Origin: Nocardiopsis prasina DSM 43845
GTDB lineage: Bacteria; Actinomycetota; Actinomycetes; Streptosporangiales; Streptosporangiaceae
Assembly: GCF_000341265.1 (NCBI RefSeq)
Contig: NZ_ANAE01000137.1
Coordinates: forward strand, 10,910 to 43,961
Reading direction: 5' to 3'
DNA: 33,052 nucleotides
Shown here piece by piece: positions 1 to 7,208 of this stretch. The translations under genes were made by a program, and so were the position numbers. Every line of letters starts with the position of its first letter. Within the stretch, counting starts at the first letter, position 1. The notes under the pieces are model-generated. The model saw only the letters and a list, made by a program, of their open reading frames with translations, did not search any database and was not told the origin of the DNA.

Positions 1-533
1 GCGGGGCGAAAGCCCGCCCACCGGGCCAGGCAGGAGATGGCGCCGACCTCGCCGGTGTCGGGGGCGATCGGCCCCGGCACGGAGGCCACCACGGAGGCCA
101 CGGTGCCCAGGTCGATCCGGGCGCCCAACAGGGTGGTCTCGGTCAGCCAGGCGGCCCGGCGGACGGCGCGCTCGGCGTCGGCGGCCACCTCGTAGGCAAT
201 GGACTCGCGGGCCAGCAGGTTGCCCTCGCTGTCGCCCACCGCCACGCGAACGCGGTCGGTTTCGAACTCCACGGCGACGACCGTGCCCGGGGGACGCAAC
301 AGTGTGACCGCCCGGGCCCTGCGTCCGTTGGAGGAGGCGTCGCGCACCGACACGGTCCCGGCGGCGCGCAGGCCGCGGACGATGTTGGAGACGCTGGCCG
401 CCGACAGCCCCGTGGCGCGGGCGAGTTCGGCCTGCGTGCGGGTGCCGTCCCGGCGCAGCACGTCCACAACGCGGCGCTCGTTGGCCTCCCGCAGCGCTGA
501 CTGGGATCCGGGGGTCGTGCCGGTCTCGGTCAC
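1..533 (-). CDS. ROK family transcriptional regulator, N-terminal part (runs off the window)
   Basis: About 178 residues of the N-terminus are present; the gene continues beyond base 1. Translation of the complement from a GTG at 533 gives a winged helix-turn-helix at about residues 20-65 (ANERRVVDVLRRDG, then AELARATGLSAASVSNIVRG), followed by the beginning of an actin-like ROK domain (VVAVEFETDRVRVAVGDSEG). This is the usual order in ROK repressors (NagC/XylR type), which control sugar-use genes by binding a sugar or sugar phosphate; the ligand cannot be told from the part seen. Two GTG codons lie in frame (536 and 533); the GAAGGG ribosome site at 541-546 is 7 nt from the 533 one and only 4 nt from the other, so 533 is preferred. 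It is divergent from the small kinase gene at 669. Confidence 0.85.
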   Translation of the reverse strand, partial: MTETGTTPGSQSALREANERRVVDVLRRDGTRTQAELARATGLSAASVSNIVRGLRAAGTVSVRDASSNGRRARAVTLLRPPGTVVAVEFETDRVRVAVGDSEGNLLARESIAYEVAADAERAVRRAAWLTETTLLGARIDLGTVASVVASVPGPIAPDTGEVGAISCLARWAGFRP

Positions 534-655
534 CACGTGCCCCTTCACTCCGTCGGTCCGCTCGCTCTGGCGTTGTTCGGTCGAATGTTACAAGCATTGA
601 ACGGGGAGGCGGACCCCGGAGTCACCGTCGCGGCGGGGCCGGGGCGCGTGTGCCC
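534..655. promoter_or_regulatory. Divergent promoter region of ROK regulator and P-loop kinase
   Basis: This gap separates two divergent genes. It holds an AATG-N7-CATT dyad at 584-598 and, on the minus strand, a TAACAT hexamer (590-585) that matches the TANNNT -10 form. ROK repressors often bind their own promoter, so the dyad is a possible operator, but the arms are only 4 bp and no -35 box is convincing. Confidence 0.25.
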
Positions 656-661
656 TAGGTT
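656..661 (+). promoter_or_regulatory. Predicted -10 box of a leaderless transcript
   Basis: TAGGTT matches the actinobacterial TANNNT -10 form. Its last T lies 8 nt before the ATG at 669, so transcription would start at or next to the start codon. No Shine-Dalgarno sequence precedes the ATG, which agrees with a leaderless mRNA. Confidence 0.45.
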
Positions 662-668
662 CGTTGTC

Positions 669-1268
669 ATGGCGAGGGTGAGCACCGACCGTCCCGGGTG
701 GGCGGAGTACGTGGCCGGGACCGTTCTGGGGGCCGTCCGGAGGGGCCCTCGGGTGCGGGTCGTGTCGGTGGAGGGGCGTTCGGGGTCGGGCAAGAGCACC
801 GTGGCAGCCCGGGTGTGCCGTTCCCTGGGCGACCGGGGAGAGGCGGTGGCCCTGTTGACGATGGAGGACCTGTATCCCGGCTGGGACGGCCTGGCCGAGG
901 CTCCCGCCCTGCTCAGGGAGTGGGTGCTGCTGCCACTGGCCGAGGGGCGCGCACCCGCCTGGCACCGGTACGACTGGGAGCACGCGGAGTTCGGCGCGGA
1001 GTGGGTCGGCCTCCCCGCCGACCTCCTTCATCACGGGGGCACCCTGGTCGTGGAGGGATGCGGTTCGGGGGCCGCCCCCGTACGCGACCTGACCGACCTG
1101 CTGGTGTGGGTCGAGGCCGACCCGCGGACCCGGGCCCGCAGGCTCGACGGCCGTGAGGACGCGGAGCAGTACGCCCCCCATCGTGCCTCGTGGGCCCGGC
1201 AGGAGGACACCCTGTACGCCGACGACCCGCCCCGGGAGCGCGCCGACCTGCTGGTCGACAACGACTGA
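669..1268 (+). CDS. Small P-loop kinase, uridine kinase-like
   Basis: A 199-residue soluble protein with a Walker A motif GRSGSGKST near residue 36 and a conserved acidic block after it (LLTMEDLYPGWDGL), the arrangement of the uridine kinase/phosphoribulokinase group of P-loop NTPases. A later block, VVEGCGSG, fits the Walker B strand of that group, and DLLVWVEADPRTRARRLDGRE fits the lid region with basic residues. These enzymes phosphorylate small metabolites with ATP in the cytoplasm; the substrate here is unknown, and actinobacterial proteins of this kind are often annotated only as uridine kinase-like. The reading frame is open upstream to 537, but ATG 669 is chosen because the motif is close behind it and a TANNNT box sits 8 nt upstream. 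No ribosome site is visible. Confidence 0.75.
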   Translation: MARVSTDRPGWAEYVAGTVLGAVRRGPRVRVVSVEGRSGSGKSTVAARVCRSLGDRGEAVALLTMEDLYPGWDGLAEAPALLREWVLLPLAEGRAPAWHRYDWEHAEFGAEWVGLPADLLHHGGTLVVEGCGSGAAPVRDLTDLLVWVEADPRTRARRLDGREDAEQYAPHRASWARQEDTLYADDPPRERADLLVDND

Positions 1269-1346
1269 GCCGGACACCGAGGCGGATCCGGAGTGCGGAC
1301 GGGGCCGGGGTCTCCCCGGGCCCCGTGGCCGCCGAGCCGATCCGCC

Positions 1347-3443
1347 TCAGTAGGCCTTGCGGGGCGGGCGCGAGCAGAGCTCGCGTGCGCGGCGGATGTC
1401 GGCGTCCATGCTCCGCAGGCCCGCTGCCAGAGCCTGTCCCTGGAGGGGGATGTTGCGCAGGCGCAGGTCGCGTGCCTCGCGAACGGCGCTCCCGTTCTCC
1501 CTGAACACCATGATCAGAGCGACTCCCCCCGCCGCGAGCGAGGACAGGAAGAACAGCGTCCCCAGCCCCGACCCGTTCATCGCCGCACCCAGGACGAGGG
1601 ACAGGAAGAAGAAGATGATGGCGGCCGCCACGAACACGGACCTGATCCTGGAGATCTGCCCCGCCTCGGTGGCCTCGGCGGCCAACGAGTCGTGTTCCCG
1701 TCGCAGCGACTCCCGCTGCGTGGCCCAGACCCCGCGCTGGCGGATCAGGGTCACGACGGCCGACAACGAGCCGTAGACCGCCGCCGCGTACCCCGCCCGC
1801 TGGGCGCCCGAGGCCAGCTCCACGCGCGACCAGAGCGCGCTGGTCCAGTCGGCCGCGCCGGGCATGTCCCCCGGGTCCGGGGGCACCATGAGGTCGGGGT
1901 TGAGCAGGAAGGTGAGCGCCAGCGCCGGGTCCATGCGCCCCTCGAACCCGCGCCAGCCGTTGAGGTTCTGCGCCAGCTCCCGGTGGAAGGCCATCCCGGT
2001 CCGCTCGGCCTCCTCGACGTCCTCTGCCAGCCGGCGCAGCTCCGGAGCGTCCTCGTGCCGGTGCTCCGACATCTGCCGCAGCAGCTGGGGCCGGGCCAAC
2101 AGCATGAGTTCGTTGGCCTCGTGACCGCCGGTGATGAGCGGGCGCGGGTCGTGGAAGAGCTGGCGCAGCCCCGCGAGGCTGAGCTCGTGCCCCCGGAAGA
2201 GGGGTGGCAGGTCCGGGCTGGCCTGGGCGACGAAGGAGGCCACGGCCAGGTTCGCGTCCCGGACCTCGCGGCGGAACAGTGAGCGGTCCACCTTGGTGTC
2301 GTTGATGTCGTTCATGACCCAGGACCCGAGCATGGCCCGCTCGGCCGGGTCTCCGAGTACCATCACCGCCTCCGACCAGTGCTCCTGCATGGCCGCGGCC
2401 AGGGGCTCGATGCGGGAGAAGCGCACCCCGGCGAACCGGTAGGGCGGGGCCTCCTCCCCTGTGTCGGAGTCGGGCGCGGGCGGCCCGTAGGAGTTCTGCG
2501 ACCGCACCAGGGACGGCGGCGGTGTGAGGTACGCGGGCCGTCCGGAGGGAGGCGCGGCGGCGTGGTGGGGAGGGGGCTCGGGGGTCGGGGTCGGTCCGGC
2601 AGCGCCCTGGTCCGCGGTCCGGCCGTCGGGGGTGGGAACGGTACCCGCGACCAGGTGGTGGAGCAGGGCGGGCGCGTCGGGGCGCCGCTTCGGGTTCTTG
2701 TCCAGGCAAGCCAGGATCGTGCCCAGCAGGGGCCCCGACAGGTCGCCCGTGTCGGGTTCCCCGGAGAGCACCTTGGCGATGCGCGCGGCCTGGGTGGGAC
2801 CGTGGAAGGCGTCCCTGCCGGTGCCGGCGAACACCAGTACCGAGGCCCAGGAGAAGACGTCCACGGCCGCGGTGAGGCGCATGCCCTCCAGCTGTTCGGG
2901 GGCCATGTACCCGACCGTGCCGACGATGCCGCTCGCGGTCACGGAGGTGGACTCCACGGCGCGGGCGATCCCGAAGTCGATCACCCGGGGCCCGTCCGGA
3001 GCGAGCATGATGTTGTCCGGCTTCAGGTCCCGGTGCACCACGCCCGCCGCGTGGATGGCCGCGAGCGCGGTGGCCGTGGCGATGGCCAGGCGCTGGAGCT
3101 CGGCTCCGGTGCGCGGTCCCTCGACGGTCACGGCCCGGTGGAGCGTGGGGCCGTCGATGAACTCGGTGGCGATCCACGGCTGGGCGGCGTCGGGGTCCGC
3201 GTCCAGGATCTCCGCGATGCAGAACCCGCTCACCCGGCGGGCCTGCTCCACCTCGGCCGCGAAGCGGCGCCGCATGTCCGCGTCGCCGGACCAGTTGGCG
3301 TGCAGGAGCTTGACGGCGGCTCGGGTGCCGTCCCCGGCCTCGCCGAGGAACACCTCCCCGAAGCCGCCCCTGCCCAGCGATCGCGTCAGGGTGTACGGAC
3401 CGACCGCGCGGGGGGCGGGCGTCAAGTCCGTGGTCTCGTCCAC
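1347..3443 (-). CDS. Ser/Thr protein kinase with unknown C-terminal domain and membrane hairpin (copy 1)
   Basis: A 698-residue Hanks-type kinase. The kinase domain covers about residues 15-270: glycine loop GRGGFG (24-29), ATP lysine K45 (AAVK), catalytic HRDLKPDN with D139, and DFG with D156, then MAPEQLEG. A proline-rich linker (about 280-330) leads to a domain of about 260 residues that I do not recognise, which is shared with the neighbouring kinase and contains DRSLFRREVRDANLAVASF. Two membrane helices follow near 602-622 and 628-647, and a basic cytoplasmic tail ends the protein. There is no PASTA or other large outer domain. The GTG start at 3443 has AGGAAGGA about 8 nt upstream. It lies 58 nt downstream of its paralogue, so the pair is probably co-transcribed. 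All catalytic residues are present, so it should be active; its substrates are unknown. Confidence 0.9.
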   Translation of the reverse strand: MDETTDLTPAPRAVGPYTLTRSLGRGGFGEVFLGEAGDGTRAAVKLLHANWSGDADMRRRFAAEVEQARRVSGFCIAEILDADPDAAQPWIATEFIDGPTLHRAVTVEGPRTGAELQRLAIATATALAAIHAAGVVHRDLKPDNIMLAPDGPRVIDFGIARAVESTSVTASGIVGTVGYMAPEQLEGMRLTAAVDVFSWASVLVFAGTGRDAFHGPTQAARIAKVLSGEPDTGDLSGPLLGTILACLDKNPKRRPDAPALLHHLVAGTVPTPDGRTADQGAAGPTPTPEPPPHHAAAPPSGRPAYLTPPPSLVRSQNSYGPPAPDSDTGEEAPPYRFAGVRFSRIEPLAAAMQEHWSEAVMVLGDPAERAMLGSWVMNDINDTKVDRSLFRREVRDANLAVASFVAQASPDLPPLFRGHELSLAGLRQLFHDPRPLITGGHEANELMLLARPQLLRQMSEHRHEDAPELRRLAEDVEEAERTGMAFHRELAQNLNGWRGFEGRMDPALALTFLLNPDLMVPPDPGDMPGAADWTSALWSRVELASGAQRAGYAAAVYGSLSAVVTLIRQRGVWATQRESLRREHDSLAAEATEAGQISRIRSVFVAAAIIFFFLSLVLGAAMNGSGLGTLFFLSSLAAGGVALIMVFRENGSAVREARDLRLRNIPLQGQALAAGLRSMDADIRRARELCSRPPRKAY

Positions 3444-3501
3444 GAGCGCGTCCTTCCTTCTCTTGTCGTGTCGCCCGAGCGGGGCCCGTGTCCGCCGGGG
3501 C

Positions 3502-5787
3502 TCAGCTGGAGGTGATCGCGCGCGCCTGGGCCAGGTCCGCGCGGATGCGCTCCACGCCCGTGGTCAGCTGGGGCAGCTGGTGGTTGGAGTTGTGCAGGTC
3601 CAGGAGCCGCCGCCGTTGGCGGTCGGCGGTGCCGCACATCACCAGCCGTGTCGCGAAGGCGCCGACCATGCCGACCAGTCCGAGCATCGCGACCCACATC
3701 AGGAGGTCGGCGAACGCGTCCCACGGGGTCAAGGAGAGGACGAGTCCCAGGGGCAGACCGAGGAGGGAGATCCGGCACCAGCGGATGATCCGTCCGGTCC
3801 GGTTCTGGAGCTCCACCTTGTTCACGAGTTCCTCGTGGGTGGTGGACACCTCGGAGTAGCGGGTCTCCCAGTAGCGGCGCTGCCTGGCCAGGGCCTGGAG
3901 GGTGCCCAGCGAGCCGTAGACCGCCGCCGCGTACCCGGCGTTCTCGGGGGTCCCGGAGTTGGACACGCGCTGCCACAGGATGTCCACCCACTCGGCGACC
4001 CCGGTGTCGCCGTTGTCGTCGGGCGGGACCATCAGCTGCGGGTTCAGGAGGAGGGCCAGCACCAGCGCCGGGTTGACGTTGGGCTGGCTCGACCGCCACC
4101 CGACGAGCCGCTGCGAGAGCTGTTCGTGCAGGAGGGTTCCGGAGCGCTCGGCGCGGTCCAGGTGTTCGGCCAGCCTCTGGTACTCGGCGCTCTCGGGGCC
4201 CTGGTAGGCGCTGAGGACGCGCAGGAGTTCGGGGCGGGCCAGCAGGACCATCTCGTTGCTGAGCGGGGCGCCGGTCAGGAGGGGGCCGGGGTCGGCGAAG
4301 AGCGCCCGGAACTCGGCCAGGGACACGCCCCGGCCTCGGAAGACCGGAGGCAGGTCGGGGCGGGTCTGGGCGATGAACGAGGCGACCGCGAGGTTGGCGT
4401 CCCGGACCTCGCGCCGGAAGAGGGAACGGTCGACGATGGTGTCGCCGAGGTCGTCCATGAGCCAGGCGCCCAGGGCCGCGCGCTCGACGGGGTCACTGAA
4501 GACCTGGACCGCGGCGCCCCAGTTCTGCTGCATGGCCTCGGCCAGGCCGCCGGGTTCGTGGAAGCGGACGCTGACGAAGTGGTACGGCGGCGTGGCCCCG
4601 GAGTGCCCGGTGTTCGGGGTGTGGAATCCGCTGGGGGGCGCGGGGTAGGGACCCGACGCGGCAGAGGGGTACGCGCCGTTGGGCGGCGGGGTGTGCGCCC
4701 CGCTGGGAGGCGCGGGGTAGGGGCCGGACTGCCGGGCGTGTGCGGCGCCCTCCCGCGCGTCGGACGGGGACATCCGCGTGTAGGTACGGGTGGGGGCGGC
4801 ATCGGCCTCCCCGGCCACCCTGGTGGGGTTGGGGGGGTTCGCACCGGCGGGCGGCTGACCGGCGACCCTGGTGTGGTCGACGCCGATCCGGGTCCGGGCG
4901 TCCGGCCGGTCGGCACCGGGGGCGATCGTCGTGGGCGTGTGGTCGCCGCCGGATCCGGCGGCGCGGACCGGACCGTTCCCGGCCGGGGCGGAGATGAGCC
5001 ACCGCATGAGGGTCTCGGCGTCGGGCCGGCCCGAGGGCTCCTTGTCCAGGCAGGCCCGGATGGTCTCGGCGAACGCTCCGTCCAGTCCTGCGAGGTCGGG
5101 TTGTCCGCCGAGGATGCGGGCGATGCGAGCGGCCTGGGTGGGGCCGGGGAAGGCCTCCCGGCCGGTGGCGGCGAACACCATGACCGAGGCCCAGGCGAAG
5201 ACGTCCACGGCGGCGGTCAGCCGGGCGCCCTCCAGCTGTTCGGGGGCCATGTAGCCGATGGTGCCGACCACCCCGCTGGCCGTGACGGAGGTCGACTCCA
5301 CGGCGCGGGCGATCCCGAAATCGATCACCCTCGGTCCGTCCGGGGCGAGCATGATGTTGTCCGGCTTCAGGTCCCGGTGCACCACGCCCGCCGCGTGGAT
5401 GGCGGCCAGGGCGGTCGCGGTTCCGACGGCCAGGCGCTGGAGCTCAACTCCCGTGCGCGGGCCGTCGGCTTCGACGGAGGCCTGGAGGGTGGGGCCGTCG
5501 ATGTACTCGGTGGCGATCCACGGCTGGGCTGCGTCGGGGTCCGCGTCCAGGATCGTGGCGACGCAGAAGCCGCTCACCCGCTGGGCCTGCTCCACCTCGG
5601 CGGCGAAGCGGCGCCGCATGTCCGCGTCCCCGGACCAGCTCGCGTGCAGGAGCTTCACTGCGGCACGGGTGCCGTCCTCCGCCTCGCCGAGGAACACCTC
5701 GCCGAAACCGCCCCGCCCCAGGGAGCGCAGAAGTCGGAAGCCACCGGCCTCCTCCACTCGCATGCCCTGGCCCTGAGGGTCGTCCAC
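3502..5787 (-). CDS. Ser/Thr protein kinase with unknown C-terminal domain and membrane hairpin (copy 2)
   Basis: A 761-residue paralogue of the kinase at 1347-3443, aligned without gaps over the kinase domain (K45, D139, D156). I chose GTG 5787 because its N-terminus then has exactly the length of copy 1 up to GRGGFG; the frame is open to 5898 and an ATG at 5763 is another option. The linker (about 270-400) is much longer than in copy 1, rich in Pro, Gly and Ala, with SGPYPAPPSG twice and several Thr-Arg motifs (ARTRIG, HTRVAG, PTRVAG) that could be phosphorylation sites. Then come the shared unknown domain and two membrane helices near 672-687 and 694-712. It follows the membrane protein at 5913-7208 after 125 nt, and precedes copy 1 by 58 nt. 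Confidence 0.9.
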   Translation of the reverse strand: MDDPQGQGMRVEEAGGFRLLRSLGRGGFGEVFLGEAEDGTRAAVKLLHASWSGDADMRRRFAAEVEQAQRVSGFCVATILDADPDAAQPWIATEYIDGPTLQASVEADGPRTGVELQRLAVGTATALAAIHAAGVVHRDLKPDNIMLAPDGPRVIDFGIARAVESTSVTASGVVGTIGYMAPEQLEGARLTAAVDVFAWASVMVFAATGREAFPGPTQAARIARILGGQPDLAGLDGAFAETIRACLDKEPSGRPDAETLMRWLISAPAGNGPVRAAGSGGDHTPTTIAPGADRPDARTRIGVDHTRVAGQPPAGANPPNPTRVAGEADAAPTRTYTRMSPSDAREGAAHARQSGPYPAPPSGAHTPPPNGAYPSAASGPYPAPPSGFHTPNTGHSGATPPYHFVSVRFHEPGGLAEAMQQNWGAAVQVFSDPVERAALGAWLMDDLGDTIVDRSLFRREVRDANLAVASFIAQTRPDLPPVFRGRGVSLAEFRALFADPGPLLTGAPLSNEMVLLARPELLRVLSAYQGPESAEYQRLAEHLDRAERSGTLLHEQLSQRLVGWRSSQPNVNPALVLALLLNPQLMVPPDDNGDTGVAEWVDILWQRVSNSGTPENAGYAAAVYGSLGTLQALARQRRYWETRYSEVSTTHEELVNKVELQNRTGRIIRWCRISLLGLPLGLVLSLTPWDAFADLLMWVAMLGLVGMVGAFATRLVMCGTADRQRRRLLDLHNSNHQLPQLTTGVERIRADLAQARAITSS

Positions 5788-5912
5788 AGCCCGCCCCGTC
5801 TCTCGTACGTCGTTTCCCGGCCCCGAGCGGGGCGCCATGTCAGGGTGCCACAGTGAACTGACCGCCCGTACACGGACTCGGTTCCACCCCCGGCGCATCC
5901 GATACCGCGCCG

Positions 5913-7208
5913 TTACCTGCGGATGCGCCCGTGGTCGCCTCGCAGGACGCGATCCACCAGGTCGTCCCGCAGAGCGCCGTAACCCGTGGCCGCCCAGACG
6001 CTCTCGTCGGCCGGTACCTCGTAGTAGGGCACCTCACTCCCCCGGTGCTGATCGGGCAGTACGCGCGGGCGGCCGCGGCCCCGCACCGCCCTGGCGCACT
6101 CCGCGCACAGCGGGACGCGGATGGTGCGGGTGCCGCCGAACTCACGCCAGTCGGTCTGCTTGGTGGTGGTGCCGTGCAGGGGGTTGGCGTAGCAGTGCAC
6201 CCGGGGCCCGCGGGACCTGGACCGGCTGCGCAGGATGGCGTCCTCGGCCATGTCGAGCAGGACGAGGACCCCGACGGCGTCGGGCAGGGAGGGCTCGGTC
6301 GCGAGCATGCGGTCGTGGACCTTGGCGGCGGCGGAGCGGGCGTCCAGGGCGTGCTGGAGGAGCCGGGTGGCCGCCTCGTTCTGGGAGCGCGAACGCAACT
6401 GACCCAACCGCTCCCCCAGTTCGACGAGGTCCGTGGCGCCCCGCTCCACCAACCGGTCCAGGGCGGCGCGGTCGGCGTTGTCGAACCCGGCGTGCTGGGT
6501 GACGGCCAGGGCTGGCAGCGAGGGCACCCTGGCGCGGCGGGAGCGCCAGACCGCGCCGACGGCCAGGAGAAGCGCCAGGGCGGCGACAGACGGCCACAGC
6601 CAGCCGGGCGCGCCCGTGCCGTCGCCCCGCCAGAAACCGGACATCGGTCCGGCGGCGTCCTCCCGCTGTTCGTCGTAGGCCTCGCTTGCGGCGGTGTAGG
6701 CGGCCTCGGGGTCCTCGGACAGGGCCGACTCCACCGAGACCTCGACCAGCTCACCGAGGTTGCCGCTGAACCCTGTGGCGTAGGAGGAGGTGAGGGCGCC
6801 GTAGTGGGCGGGAAGGTCCGTTCCGCTCCCGTAGTCCCACCCGTGCATGCGGTCGTTGGCGAACACCAGGATGTGGGCCCGGCCGCCGCCCATGTGGTCG
6901 TGGACCAGGACGGCGAGGTTCTCGGGGTCGCCGTCCCAGGTGTCCCCTTCCACCATCGGTACCGCGACCACGTACAGGGGCAGGTCGGAGCCCTCGATGA
7001 GTGCGACGGTCTCCTGACGGACCTCCTCGGGCAGGGCGCTGGAGTAGGCGGGGTCGACGTGGACCGGCGACTCGGCCAGGGAGGAGGCGATCGCCTCGGT
7101 GGCGTTCTCCGGCACGGTGTCGGCCGGTGCGGCGGCGACGGGTGCCGCACCCATGAGGGTGAGGGCCAGAACCGCGCCCAGGACGGAGGGCACCTCGAAC
7201 CTACGCAT
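5913..7208 (-). CDS. Signal-peptide membrane protein with TPM-like ectodomain and Cys/His cytoplasmic domain
   Basis: A 431-residue protein of no certain family. A signal peptide (about 1-27, ending GAAPVAAAPA) is followed by an alpha/beta ectodomain (about 40-140; VHVDPAYSSALPEE, then LPLYVVAVPMVEG) whose pattern resembles TPM-type domains, a membrane helix near 205-225 (WLWPSVAALALLLAVGAVW), a basic stop-transfer RSRRAR, and a cytoplasmic part. The last 95 residues hold C339-x5-H345 (CYANPLHG) and C368-x2-C371, a possible zinc site, repeated in the upstream protein. The ATG at 7208 overlaps the end of the upstream gene by 8 nt, with GGAGGAG just before it, so translation is probably coupled. 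Location beside two kinases suggests a shared signalling role, which is inference. Confidence 0.75.
   Translation of the reverse strand: MRRFEVPSVLGAVLALTLMGAAPVAAAPADTVPENATEAIASSLAESPVHVDPAYSSALPEEVRQETVALIEGSDLPLYVVAVPMVEGDTWDGDPENLAVLVHDHMGGGRAHILVFANDRMHGWDYGSGTDLPAHYGALTSSYATGFSGNLGELVEVSVESALSEDPEAAYTAASEAYDEQREDAAGPMSGFWRGDGTGAPGWLWPSVAALALLLAVGAVWRSRRARVPSLPALAVTQHAGFDNADRAALDRLVERGATDLVELGERLGQLRSRSQNEAATRLLQHALDARSAAAKVHDRMLATEPSLPDAVGVLVLLDMAEDAILRSRSRSRGPRVHCYANPLHGTTTKQTDWREFGGTRTIRVPLCAECARAVRGRGRPRVLPDQHRGSEVPYYEVPADESVWAATGYGALRDDLVDRVLRGDHGRIRR

Noticed and set aside
588..1277. Long minus-strand frames over the small P-loop kinase gene
   Set aside because: The plus strand carries Walker A and a coherent kinase sequence; the minus frames are not protein-like.
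2524..5856. 1110-codon open frame on the plus strand opposite the kinases
   Set aside because: It lies antisense to two kinases with all motifs intact; its translation is of low complexity and has no domain. It is a frame kept open by high GC.
5763..5898. Longer (5898) or shorter (5763) starts for the second kinase
   Set aside because: GTG 5787 gives an N-terminus of the same length as the paralogue; the extension to 5898 is Arg-rich and has no ribosome site.
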